Below, in pieces: positions 27,042 to 34,970 of a stretch of DNA of 64,000 nt. The notes below the pieces were generated by a model, which saw nothing but the letters and a program-made list of their open reading frames with translations, was not told the origin of the DNA and searched no databases. The stretch is from Pseudodesulfovibrio cashew (GTDB lineage Bacteria; Desulfobacterota; Desulfovibrionia; Desulfovibrionales; Desulfovibrionaceae), in the NCBI RefSeq assembly GCF_009762795.1, contig NZ_CP046400.1, forward strand, positions 3,307,501 through 3,371,500. Direction: 5' to 3'. How positions within the stretch are numbered: the first letter of the stretch is position 1; each line of letters begins with the position of its first letter. Both the position numbers and the translations under genes were made by a program.

Positions 27042-28979
27042 TTACTCCTGGGATTCCTGCAAAGCGGTAATGGCGTTTTCCGCCGCACTGACCAATTCAT
27101 ATTCATCGCTGTCCGCCAAATCGAGCAAAGCCCGGAAAGCCGCCGTTCCGCCGATGTGACCAAGGGCCTCGATGACCTTCAGGACCATGAAGCGGTTCGG
27201 ATTCGCCAGCAACTCGATGAGTCTCGCGGTAGCCTGTTCATCCCGGTATTCGCCCAGGGCGTCTATAGCCCGTATCTTGACCCAGTCGTCGGGATCGTCC
27301 AGGGCACCAATAAGATAGGGAAGAAATTCCGGAGCCTTGCATTGCCCAAAAATTTCGACCACGGTCATCCTGACGTCCTTGCTTTCGTCCCCGATCATGG
27401 AGATGACCAAAGGCTTCCACTCTTCGCTGACGTCGCAAATGGTGACAAGTGACTCCACGGCCACCTTGCGGATATCGGGAATCTCGTCTTTCAGCCCATG
27501 CTTGATGTGTTCCAGATTCTCAAGCACGCCGACCTTGCCCAGGGCGTATACGGCCATAAGCCGCGACATGGGGTCTTCGCTCCCGGCCATTTCCTTGAAC
27601 CGGTCGCGGATCTCCGGACTGTCTATGGCGATGCAGGCCTCCAGAGCGGCCTCCTTCACGTCGTCATACTGATGGGAAAGGAGGGGAAAAATCCTGTCTG
27701 CCACTTCGGCTAGCCGTAGCCTTTCACCCAGCATGTAAACCGCGCTCTTGAGCACGGTGCCGTCCCGGTGTTCCTCCAGGATGCGGATAAAGAAATCCTT
27801 GGCTTCGATGTTACCGCGCTCGGCGGCAACGGTGACGATCTGCCGCTGGATGGGCAGCCCCACCTGCCAGAAAGCGTCCATGAGCACCTTGCATACCTGA
27901 TGCTCGCCGTCACAATGGTCCGGAGAAATCTGGGCCAGAGCCTGGACGGCAGCCCTCGCCACGTCCTGATCCTCGCCAAGGACTCCCTCCTCCAGGGCGT
28001 TGGTCATGCCAATCCTTGCAAGGGCGTCGATTGACGCACCATAGCGTTCATGGTCGCCGTCCGGATCAAGCCCGCCGGCAATTCGGAGAATGCCCTCGGA
28101 AGCCTTTTCCCCGCCCACGTACGCCAGGCCATTGATGGCCGCATCCTGAATTTCGACATCCTCATCCTCAAGCGCCACCAGCAGATACTGACGGAACCGC
28201 TCGCGCTCCTCGGCACTAAGCAGCGTGAGGGACTTGCCTCCAAGAATTCTGACCACGGCCTTGACGATCTTGTTGCGCAATGCAGTGTGGGAGCCCTCCA
28301 TGCGACGGAGCAGCATGGTCACGGCCTTGACGTTGCCCAGCTCTCCAAGGGCGTCGATGATCATGGAGGCGACCAGGTCCGAAGCCTTGTCCAGGGCCTT
28401 GACCATGGCATCAACCGAGCTGGAATGGCCAATTTTGGTCAACGCCTCAATGACGGAATACTGGACCCACTCTTCATCTTCTATGGCCTTGTTCAGGCAA
28501 GTGGCGGCTTCCGGCTTCCCCAATTCCCCGAGGCTGACGGCAGCCTGATACCTGACGTTCACCTCCGGGTCCTTGAGCAGCGCCTCGCACAACGGCTGGA
28601 CGGCCAGAGCGGTGTCACTGGAGCCGAGAATGTCGGCAACAAAAATTCGGATGTCCGGATCATCGTCATGAATGAGCTCGATAAGGGAAGGCAAATCCTG
28701 GCTACCGACCTCGCGCAGGATGTCCATGGACAGGTTGCGAACCGGTGCTTCATCCGATCGCAGCAGAGGCAGGACCGCACGCACGGTTTCCTTGCCTCCG
28801 ATCTTTCGCAGGGAGCTGTCCGCCGCTTCCTGAATGCCCAGATGGTTGGTCGTCAACAATGCGGCCAGGGCGTCCACCGCCTCCACGCAATTGTCTTCTC
28901 CCGCCCTGAAAGCACTGTCGCGCACGACTTCCTTATCGTCGCTTTTCAGCAGAGCTAGGTACTCGGTACATTGTGCCAT
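27042..28979 (-). CDS. HEAT-repeat scaffold protein in chemotaxis operon
   Basis: 645-residue protein built almost entirely of HEAT/PBS-lyase-like repeats of about 31 residues, such as VRYQAAVSLGELGKPEAATCL and VKIRAIDALGEYRDEQATARL. No enzyme motif or membrane segment is seen, so it is probably a protein-binding scaffold. The frame is open to 29234 inside cheB, but the ATG at 28979 has GGGGAAGAG just before it and lies after the cheB stop. Its place between cheB and cheR suggests it organises the adaptation enzymes or receptors; this is inference. Confidence 0.85.
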   Translation of the reverse strand: MAQCTEYLALLKSDDKEVVRDSAFRAGEDNCVEAVDALAALLTTNHLGIQEAADSSLRKIGGKETVRAVLPLLRSDEAPVRNLSMDILREVGSQDLPSLIELIHDDDPDIRIFVADILGSSDTALAVQPLCEALLKDPEVNVRYQAAVSLGELGKPEAATCLNKAIEDEEWVQYSVIEALTKIGHSSSVDAMVKALDKASDLVASMIIDALGELGNVKAVTMLLRRMEGSHTALRNKIVKAVVRILGGKSLTLLSAEERERFRQYLLVALEDEDVEIQDAAINGLAYVGGEKASEGILRIAGGLDPDGDHERYGASIDALARIGMTNALEEGVLGEDQDVARAAVQALAQISPDHCDGEHQVCKVLMDAFWQVGLPIQRQIVTVAAERGNIEAKDFFIRILEEHRDGTVLKSAVYMLGERLRLAEVADRIFPLLSHQYDDVKEAALEACIAIDSPEIRDRFKEMAGSEDPMSRLMAVYALGKVGVLENLEHIKHGLKDEIPDIRKVAVESLVTICDVSEEWKPLVISMIGDESKDVRMTVVEIFGQCKAPEFLPYLIGALDDPDDWVKIRAIDALGEYRDEQATARLIELLANPNRFMVLKVIEALGHIGGTAAFRALLDLADSDEYELVSAAENAITALQESQE

Positions 28980-29022
28980 TTGGTTCTCTTCCCCCATACC
29001 GTAGTGTTTCCTGCCGGTGTCA

Positions 29023-30090
29023 CTACATGTAAAGATTGGACAGAATGGTTTCCGCCAGATCATCCAGATCCACGACGGCATCCGCCAGATTCTCGTCGAC
29101 GATGGCCTTGGGCATGCCGTAGACCACGCAGGTGGAGTCGCTTTGCGCCAACGCCCTGCCGCCCTTGGCCTTGAGAGCCCGAATTCCCTCGCAACCGTCA
29201 TTGCCCATGCCGGTAAGAATGACCCCGAGGGCACGCTTGCCCACAGCCTCGGCCACGGAACTGATGAGCACGTTCGCCGACGGTTTGTAAAGCTCCCCGG
29301 CGGGCTCGTCGGTCACCACCACGTCGATACGGCTGATTTTCTGGTCCAGCACCACATGCCTGCCGCCGGGAGCGACGAACACGCAGCCGGGCCTGAGCAC
29401 GTCGCCGGGCTCGGCTTCCTTGACCGAAAGCTTGCTGACGGAGTTGAGGCGCTGGGCAAAAGGCCCGGTGAAGGCTGCCGGCATATGTTGGGCAATCACG
29501 ATGCCTGCCGGAAAGTCCTCGGGGAGCGAAGACAGAATCTGCTGCACCACGGGCGGACCTCCGGTGGAAACGCCGATAGCTACCACGTCCCGCTTTGGCC
29601 TTCCCGTCCTCGTAGGCATTGGCCTCTTTGCCGGGGCCGGAGACGGAGCCTGGGGCTTGGCCACGGCGTGACGTACAGGCGCTCGATGACGCAGCTTGCG
29701 CAAGGCGACCGCCTTCACCTTGGCTATGAGGTCCTTTTCAATCTTGATGATGTCCAAAGAGACCTTGGAAAGTTGTTTGGGAATGAAATCAACGGCCCCG
29801 AGCTCCATGGCCTTGAGCGTGGCCTCTGCTCCTTCGGTGGTCAGGGAGCTGACCATGAGCACCGGCCTCGGCGACTCCATCATGATGTGCCTCAGAGCGG
29901 TCAACCCGTCCATCCGGGGCATCTCTATATCCATGGTAACCACGTCCGGATCGAGCTTGCGCACCAGATCCAGGCCTTCCCGGCCATCCCTCGCCGTGCC
30001 TACGACGTTGATTCCAGGATCTTTTTCCAGCATGGTGCCGATGGCCTTCCGCATGAAGGCCGAGTCATCCACGACAAGAACTTTGATCAC
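29023..30090 (-). CDS. cheB: CheB receptor-modification methylesterase
   Basis: 355-residue protein-glutamate methylesterase/deamidase. Receiver domain (about 1-120) with VVDDSAFMRKAIG, phospho-Asp in VVTMDIEMPRMDGL and Lys in FIPKQLSK; a Pro/Arg-rich linker (about 140-165); catalytic domain with the Ser in VAIGVSTGGPP, the His in IAQHMPAAF, and the Asp in ILTGMGNDGCEG. First gene of the reverse-strand chemotaxis operon, with about 236 bases of upstream sequence before the tRNA gene available for its promoter. Confidence 0.96.
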   Translation of the reverse strand: MIKVLVVDDSAFMRKAIGTMLEKDPGINVVGTARDGREGLDLVRKLDPDVVTMDIEMPRMDGLTALRHIMMESPRPVLMVSSLTTEGAEATLKAMELGAVDFIPKQLSKVSLDIIKIEKDLIAKVKAVALRKLRHRAPVRHAVAKPQAPSPAPAKRPMPTRTGRPKRDVVAIGVSTGGPPVVQQILSSLPEDFPAGIVIAQHMPAAFTGPFAQRLNSVSKLSVKEAEPGDVLRPGCVFVAPGGRHVVLDQKISRIDVVVTDEPAGELYKPSANVLISSVAEAVGKRALGVILTGMGNDGCEGIRALKAKGGRALAQSDSTCVVYGMPKAIVDENLADAVVDLDDLAETILSNLYM

Positions 30091-30326
30091 GTATTGGGCT
30101 CCTTGTTCCAGCTAAACGGCATCCGCCAAGCCGTTCTACAGGCCGGATTCACCCGGCCACAAGCGGTAAACATACGCATCCCTCCCCGACAGGGAAAGAC
30201 CTATTTTCCGCAATTTCCGTGAAAATATAGGTGTATTTAGCCGCTTTGTCCATGGCATTAGAATAAAGGCTCAACTTTTGCCTTGCCTTTTAATCTCCCG
30301 TGGGCTAAACACCCCTCTCACGCAAT

Positions 30327-30403
30327 CGGGATGTGGCTCAGTCTGGTAGAGCGCTGCGTTCGGGACGCAGAGATCGGAGGTTCAAATCCTCTCATCCCGA
30401 CCA
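30327..30403 (+). tRNA. tRNA-Pro (CGG)
   Basis: 77-base tRNA including an encoded CCA. Acceptor stem CGGGATG/CATCCCG with discriminator A, D-arm GCTC/GAGC, anticodon stem CTGCG/CGCAG with loop TTCGGGA (anticodon CGG, proline), five-base variable loop, and T-arm GGAGG TTCAAAT CCTCT. It stands directly upstream of a stretch of unrecognised genes, a common integration position. Confidence 0.97.
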
Positions 30404-30412
30404 GACATTACA

Positions 30413-30450
30413 GGCACTTACGGCAAAAGCTGTAAGTGCCCTTTTCTTTT
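30413..30450 (+). terminator. Intrinsic terminator after tRNA-Pro
   Basis: Stem AGGCACTTAC/GTAAGTGCCC with inner GGC/GCT and AAAA loop, followed by CTTTTCTTTT, ten bases after the tRNA end. Confidence 0.85.
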
Positions 30451-30682
30451 ATCCTACACTTTTATCCGACAAGCACGTCGGATATATCCCGCTATGTACC
30501 ACTCTTGGTCCACCACCATTTTTTCTTTTTCATTCCCTTTCCGGCCGAGATGACCCGAGTCCTCCACCAAGTCTCCCTCCCATGCCCCAAGCCTCCCACC
30601 GCAACCTCCCGAAACCACAGAGAAGAGTCTAACCTCTTTTTTTTGTTTCTTTTTACTCGTTGACGCCTAACAGAATCGAGCT
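30451..30682. other. Pyrimidine-rich intergenic stretch beside tRNA
   Basis: This gap is strongly C/T-rich on the forward strand from about 30500 to 30660. It also contains a small hairpin ATCCGAC/GTCGGAT (30464-30482). I see no gene in it. A similar T/C-rich run follows the first block of unknown genes at about 32550-32625. Confidence 0.5.
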
Positions 30683-30736
30683 ATGATTTCGATTCGTTGG
30701 CCGTTCTGGCCGGTAACCGCAAACGACGGGGGTTTG

Positions 30737-31072
30737 ATGCGGATTCAAGACCTTCTGGTCAGACAATTGGTCGATATACTCGAGGACGAGGAGCGGCAGG
30801 AGGTCGTCGAACACCTCACTGACACGAGTCCGTATTGGTATCTGTGGGTCAGCGACGTGATCATGTGTAAGGGGGCTGTTTTTCATCATGTTTTTGTCCG
30901 CGAAGTCCCTGGCGGCGGCTACGAGGGATACGTCTACCGCGGTTTCGACGTTGTCGAACCGATCCTGGAGACCGGACTCGTTTTCGACGCCGAGGCTGCG
31001 GCTAGGCAGTGGCAGGAGATCGTCGACAGTCCTGACACCGCGTTGTGTGTCGTTATTAACCGCGAATGCTAG
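30737..31072 (+). CDS. Unknown protein, first gene of tRNA-adjacent block
   Basis: 111-residue acidic protein without signal peptide or membrane helix; I do not recognise a family. The centre is rich in aromatic residues (TSPYWYLWVSDVI; GGGYEGYVYRGFD). The frame is open from an ATG at 30683 (129 residues), which has no ribosome site; the ATG at 30737 follows GGGGG and fits the GGGGG-type sites of the next two genes. It is the first of four short, tightly packed forward genes and overlaps or abuts the next one. Confidence 0.55.
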   Translation: MRIQDLLVRQLVDILEDEERQEVVEHLTDTSPYWYLWVSDVIMCKGAVFHHVFVREVPGGGYEGYVYRGFDVVEPILETGLVFDAEAAARQWQEIVDSPDTALCVVINREC

Positions 31073-31083
31073 GGGGTGATGGC

Positions 31084-31455
31084 GTGGAAATCAGCAGAAA
31101 AGACGTCGTTCTCGACGATGCCATATTTTCCGAGCTGGTAAGGGTAGGATCAATTGCGCAGTGTTCGATGTTCGATATTTTTGCAGGGATCCGGATTTAT
31201 CTCGAGGAAAACGGCGAGGTCGTCGCAGAATTCCTCCCCGATGACGGTACGCTACATTACGTAACGTTCCGCCTTTGCGAGTGGTCTCCAGCAGAAGAGG
31301 CACCTGCAAAAATAGTCCGGGCTTATGAAGCCGCTCTGCGAAAGGCAGATTGCGGAGGTGGTGTTTACGACATTTTCACCGGCCAAAAAATCAATACTCC
31401 AAAACGAAAGGGGGAACTCGGTGAAAAACTCAGGCGAAGAATTGAGGCGCAGTGA
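31084..31455 (+). CDS. Unknown protein, second gene of tRNA-adjacent block
   Basis: 123-residue protein of unknown function. I chose the GTG at 31084 because it follows an unusually strong AGGGGGTGAT ribosome site at 31071-31080; an ATG at 31066 in the same frame would overlap the previous gene by seven bases and add six residues. Features: no Trp-rich or membrane segments, a central acidic part, and a basic tail (NTPKRKGELGEKLRRRIEAQ). It overlaps the next gene by about 35 bases, as in phage-like gene packing. Confidence 0.55.
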   Translation: MEISRKDVVLDDAIFSELVRVGSIAQCSMFDIFAGIRIYLEENGEVVAEFLPDDGTLHYVTFRLCEWSPAEEAPAKIVRAYEAALRKADCGGGVYDIFTGQKINTPKRKGELGEKLRRRIEAQ

Positions 31456-31624
31456 ATATGACGACCGGGATGAAGATCAGGATTTTGAAGGCCAAAAACG
31501 CTACATACAGAAACTTTTAGCAGATTTCGGCCTGGCAGTTGAAACTGTCGAAAACGACGACGGATCAGTGTCGTTCTACTTTTCTGACCCAGACGAACCG
31601 GGGCCGGACGACACGGAACAATGA
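31421..31624 (+). CDS. Unknown small acidic protein
   Basis: 67-residue highly acidic protein starting at a GTG preceded by AAAGGGGGAAC. The N-terminal half is charged (RRSEYDDRDEDQDFEGQ) and the C-terminal half predicts a short beta/alpha unit (YIQKLLADFGLAVETVENDD, then GSVSFYF). No family is recognised. It starts inside the end of the previous gene, and the next gene begins ten bases after its stop. Confidence 0.5.
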   Translation: MKNSGEELRRSEYDDRDEDQDFEGQKRYIQKLLADFGLAVETVENDDGSVSFYFSDPDEPGPDDTEQ

Positions 31625-31633
31625 GGAGTGAAA

Positions 31634-32506
31634 ATGGAAGACAAGCTGACACGAAAATCACGCCGCCAAGGGGCGCTGGAGAACGGCGAAATCAACAAAG
31701 ACGATGCGCACCAGCAGGAGATTCTTTGCTCATGGCCGGAGCTATTCTCCGTCCCCGAAGCCCTGGCATCAGAGATCAATCTCCGTTCCGGGTTCCTGCA
31801 AATCTCAACCCCGGGAATGCCGGTCAACGAGTTCGGACATGCGGTAAACGATCTCAAGCGCCACGGGCTTATCCCTGGCGGAATCCGGCCGCACCACTTG
31901 CTCTGGGATGGACAAAATATCGTCGACCTGATGCGCAAGCTCCGCGTCCTCCAGCTCCACGGCACCGTCCATTTTTATGATCTCCCAGGCTATGATCTTG
32001 GCCATCCTGCCGTCCTGACGACAGACGCGTCTTGCCAGTGTCTCCTCGACGACACAATCCACGGAAGACACATCTCCAAATATACAGGCCGCGTCGCATC
32101 GCTCGACTCTATCGAGCATTACGAGGCCATCGCGAAAAAATGTCTCCGTTCGCCGATCGTCACCCCAGCAACAGTCTACAAAGCCGGTTTCGAGATGACC
32201 GGCTTTGAAGCCCTCCCCGACCTGACCGAAGTACGCAAGCGGATCCCCGAAGACGGCCCAGCAACAATCAAAACACGCTGTGTCTACTGCGGCACTGCGG
32301 TCAAAGTTCGCGGGTACATGCAAGACCGGGAGCCGCATTACGAAGTCGATACGTCCCCGAGGTGTCCCCACCTCCGCCTCCTCGCCGGACAATTCCGGCT
32401 CGATGGACACGGCAGTCAGTTTTTCGATTTCCTTGTCGTCCGCCACGTCCGCGAACCAGACCGCAAGTCTCCCGCGTCACCCAAGTCTCCCAAGGCCGAC
32501 GACTGA
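31634..32506 (+). CDS. Unknown protein with Cys4-type putative zinc site
   Basis: 290-residue soluble protein of unknown function. Near residues 215-250 it has CVYCG and a later CPHL with His residues close by, which may form a zinc-binding site. The start is ATG at 31634 with TGAGGAG six bases before it (a GTG at 31628 is possible). It is the last gene of this block and ends just before a terminator. The minus strand is also open over much of it, a side effect of GC-rich codon use. Confidence 0.6.
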   Translation: MEDKLTRKSRRQGALENGEINKDDAHQQEILCSWPELFSVPEALASEINLRSGFLQISTPGMPVNEFGHAVNDLKRHGLIPGGIRPHHLLWDGQNIVDLMRKLRVLQLHGTVHFYDLPGYDLGHPAVLTTDASCQCLLDDTIHGRHISKYTGRVASLDSIEHYEAIAKKCLRSPIVTPATVYKAGFEMTGFEALPDLTEVRKRIPEDGPATIKTRCVYCGTAVKVRGYMQDREPHYEVDTSPRCPHLRLLAGQFRLDGHGSQFFDFLVVRHVREPDRKSPASPKSPKADD

Positions 32507-32533
32507 TCCCCGTCAAGCCGTCAGCCCTCCTTT

Positions 32534-32563
32534 AGGCCCCCACTTCGGGGGCCTTTTCTTTTT
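32534..32563 (+). terminator. Intrinsic terminator of first unknown block
   Basis: Stem AGGCCCCC/GGGGGCCT (32534-32541 with 32547-32554), five-base loop ACTTC, then TTTCTTTTTC. It marks the end of the 30.7-32.5 kb block. Confidence 0.88.
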
Positions 32564-32796
32564 CCATCTTCTTCCAACCTTTTTCCTTCCACTTTTTCAA
32601 ACGCATAAAATCTTTTTTTTCGTGTTACCGTCTTTGGTCTTGTCCGAATCAACAAAACCCGGTCAGCGCCATGGGATTTTGCGTTTTGGTTATAGCGCAA
32701 AAAATATTGTTGTAAACAGTTGAAATTGCTCATTTTGGTATGAAATAACTAATGCATGGAGTGAGGCTGAACCCCGCAAAACAAGGAGATGAAGAA

Positions 32797-33156
32797 ATGG
32801 GAAATGACAAGTTGAAGATGACGGCAGAGCAGTGCGCCAGTGCAGGTATCGCGCGCATCGAGGACGAGGCAAACGAACTCGCAATTGTGCCTGACAACCT
32901 GCCTGGAGGTTATGGGTGGGCGGTTTATAACTTCTCTGACTGGGACCTGATTTGCACTGCCCCGGGACACCTTACGGCTGAGGCGGCTGGTTACGCCGCA
33001 ACCATGTGGCTGAAGGGTCGCGATACCGGATACGAGCAGGGAGAGGAATCTGGTGCCGATTCGGTGCGAAGAGGGATGCTCAAACTTCTTGGGTTCGACA
33101 AGGCAACCGTCAAGGTTCTCGACGACTACGGCGTTGCAAGGCCAACCAACATCTAG
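32797..33156 (+). CDS. Unknown protein, paralogous to the next gene
   Basis: 119-residue soluble protein. The C-terminal half has a WxxGxDxGYEQGEESG segment that resembles WFEGYDCGLQEGEAMG of the next gene, and both end with short helical tails, so the two are probably paralogues. The frame is open from 32752, but the ATG at 32797 has AAGGAG eight bases before it. The leader AACAAGGAGAT(A/G)AA is shared with the two following genes. No known family. Confidence 0.62.
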   Translation: MGNDKLKMTAEQCASAGIARIEDEANELAIVPDNLPGGYGWAVYNFSDWDLICTAPGHLTAEAAGYAATMWLKGRDTGYEQGEESGADSVRRGMLKLLGFDKATVKVLDDYGVARPTNI

Positions 33157-33201
33157 CTTTCAACGGCCCCGTGGGCGGCGGGGCCAACAAGGAGATAAAT
33201 C

Positions 33202-33513
33202 ATGGAAATCAAGAGCGACACAGATCTGGATATGACCGCCAGGGAGTTGGGGAACGGCTTCACTTCCGATGTTATCGGCGGTGCCATTGTAGCCGCTGGC
33301 ACTGGCTCCGAATGGGAGTGGTTCTACATGCGGAAAAACGGCGACGATAGGTACGAGGAAACCCTCATCCTTCCCGGCGACCTCTCCATCCGCATGGCGA
33401 AGTTCATCATCCTCCAGTGGTTCGAGGGCTACGACTGTGGCCTCCAGGAAGGCGAGGCAATGGGCAAGGCCGAAGCCAAGCACAAGATGCAAATGGCGCT
33501 TGGCCGCATCTAA
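33202..33513 (+). CDS. Unknown protein, paralogous to the previous gene
   Basis: 103-residue soluble protein of unknown function. A central aromatic stretch (SEWEWFYMRKNGDD) is followed by ILQWFEGYDCGLQEGEAMG and a helical tail, matching the layout of the preceding gene. A strong AAGGAGAT site stands seven bases before the ATG, in the same leader sequence as its neighbours. The gap between stop and next start is about 63 bases. Confidence 0.62.
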   Translation: MEIKSDTDLDMTARELGNGFTSDVIGGAIVAAGTGSEWEWFYMRKNGDDRYEETLILPGDLSIRMAKFIILQWFEGYDCGLQEGEAMGKAEAKHKMQMALGRI

Positions 33514-33576
33514 CCACAACCCGTCCCCAGGAGGCAGGGGACGGCCCATAAAAACGGAAAACAAGGAGATAAAGAG

Positions 33577-34218
33577 ATGGAACTGTCGAGGGAAATGATC
33601 AGGAATATTTTCAGGGCACCGGAAGCCTCCACCGACCGCCTTGTACGTGTCACCGTTCGACCGGATGTCAGGTTCCTAGACGGCCGAGGCCGAGAGAAGG
33701 ATTGGTTGCCAGACGTCGATGAGGTCAAAACCTGGGCCTGTGTCGTTCACGGCCAGTGCTACGTGAGCAAGCACAATGGGGTGGTGTTATCAGGCCGGTC
33801 CCGGCCGATCGTCAACGACACGTGTCAGGATGGTGATCTTGCGACAGGGGCGCAGACAGTGCGCCTCGCGCCTGGCACTATCGTCCAGTCCGGAATATCA
33901 ATCGTGTTGCGCAATGGTTTTCGGACTGTGACGGCGGTCGTCGGAATCGTTCCGGAACCTAACCCAATTCCCGCAGACAATGATTTCAGTGACGTGAATC
34001 TTTGGCCCCAGGACGCCGCCGTCAAGACGTCGGAAAGCCTCACGCACTTTGCGACGATCAAGGTCGAGGGGGTTGTGCAGTTGTCGCCAGAAGACGCGCG
34101 GTTGATCTCAAACTTTCGAGAAGATATTCGAATCCATGGCGAAAAGCATGTCCGAAAGGTATTGGATTTTGTGGCAAACCAAATAAGAAGAAGGATGGAC
34201 AAGGCCCAACCAAAGTAA
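33577..34218 (+). CDS. Unknown protein, third gene of repeated-leader set
   Basis: 213-residue protein without recognised domains. It has a central beta-rich part and a basic helical C-terminus (DFVANQIRRRMDKAQPK). It starts with the same AACAAGGAGATAAAG leader as the two genes before it and closes that set. The stop lies inside the loop of an 11-base perfect inverted repeat (34197-34234), which may end the transcript. Function unknown. Confidence 0.58.
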   Translation: MELSREMIRNIFRAPEASTDRLVRVTVRPDVRFLDGRGREKDWLPDVDEVKTWACVVHGQCYVSKHNGVVLSGRSRPIVNDTCQDGDLATGAQTVRLAPGTIVQSGISIVLRNGFRTVTAVVGIVPEPNPIPADNDFSDVNLWPQDAAVKTSESLTHFATIKVEGVVQLSPEDARLISNFREDIRIHGEKHVRKVLDFVANQIRRRMDKAQPK

Positions 34219-34234
34219 AGTCAGGGCCTTGTCC
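34197..34234 (+). repeat. Inverted repeat spanning a stop codon
   Basis: Perfect 11-base inverted repeat GGACAAGGCCC/GGGCCTTGTCC with a 16-base loop that contains the stop codon of the gene ending at 34218. No T-run follows, so a terminator role is uncertain; a Rho-dependent or mRNA-stabilising hairpin is possible. Confidence 0.6.
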
Positions 34235-34337
34235 TGTGAAGTAAGAAGTTACTCCGGTCTGAATAATGGTCCCTGCGTCATCTCTTCCCAAAAAGCTCTA
34301 CCCATTTCATGTTCAACCTGCTAGAGTCCTTAGCATC

Positions 34338-34360
34338 TCTGACCGGGGGCAAAGGTCAGA
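34338..34360. promoter_or_regulatory. Inverted repeat upstream of tetraheme/octaheme cytochrome operon
   Basis: TCTGACC and GGTCAGA, a seven-base perfect inverted repeat with a nine-base spacer, ends 26 bases before the start of the tetraheme gene. It could be an operator or a leader hairpin. The half-sites share TGACC/GGTCA with the palindrome before hcp, but the spacing is different. Confidence 0.4.
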
Positions 34361-34386
34361 ACAGGAATATACAACATGGAGGAGGT

Positions 34387-34959
34387 ATGGATCGAAAAAC
34401 GAAATCGATCTTGCTCATCGCTTTTGGAATCGTGATAGCATTCCCGATCTTTAGCATGACTTACTACACCATGGTGAGGACATCGACGCCTGCTTTTTGT
34501 GGCTCATGCCATGAAATCAGTCCTGCCGTTATGGCATGGAAATCGTCAACGCATGTCAATAATGGTCAAGGGTTTGTGGCAGACTGTATGGACTGTCATT
34601 TACCTGCACCACATGACACGTTTGACTTTTTTTATGCCAAAGCAGCTCACGGCCTCAAGGATGTCGTTGCCCACTTTACCGGTGGAGCGGAGACCTATGA
34701 CCGTCAAGTCATGAAAGAGCATGTCTGGTCAACCATGAAAAATGACCAGTGCATGAAATGCCATCGCAACCTGCTGCATATGCCAGCGAAGCGGGGAGCA
34801 ATGTTGGCGCATCGCAAAGTACTCTATGCCAACAATGGCGAGGAATACCGATGCACCGACTGTCACAGAGAATTGGTTCACAATGTCCGACAGTTCTACG
34901 ACTACAAGCAGTTCAACGCTCCGTATCGAGCCAATGGCCTGCGAACTCTAGGGAAATAG
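34387..34959 (+). CDS. NapC/NrfH-family tetraheme quinol dehydrogenase
   Basis: 190-residue membrane-anchored cytochrome c. One N-terminal helix (about 8-28) anchors it in the inner membrane; four CxxCH sites at about 38-42, 67-71, 122-126 and 156-160 bind haem. The family takes electrons from the menaquinol pool and hands them to a periplasmic reductase. The ATG at 34387 has a GGAGGAGGT site. The octaheme gene begins 11 bases after its stop, so the two make one complex, comparable to the HaoC/CycX or NrfH partners of other organisms. Confidence 0.92.
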   Translation: MDRKTKSILLIAFGIVIAFPIFSMTYYTMVRTSTPAFCGSCHEISPAVMAWKSSTHVNNGQGFVADCMDCHLPAPHDTFDFFYAKAAHGLKDVVAHFTGGAETYDRQVMKEHVWSTMKNDQCMKCHRNLLHMPAKRGAMLAHRKVLYANNGEEYRCTDCHRELVHNVRQFYDYKQFNAPYRANGLRTLGK

Positions 34960-34970
34960 GAGGGTTTGGA

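Noticed and set aside
31805-32446. 213-codon reverse-strand frame over the unknown gene at 31634-32506
   Set aside because: The forward frame has a strong TGAGGAG site, fits the packed forward block and ends before a terminator; the reverse frame has none of these.
30370-34386. Direct repeat of the tRNA-Pro 3' end as an attachment site
   Set aside because: I looked for the last 20 or so bases of the tRNA to the right within the window and did not find a second copy.
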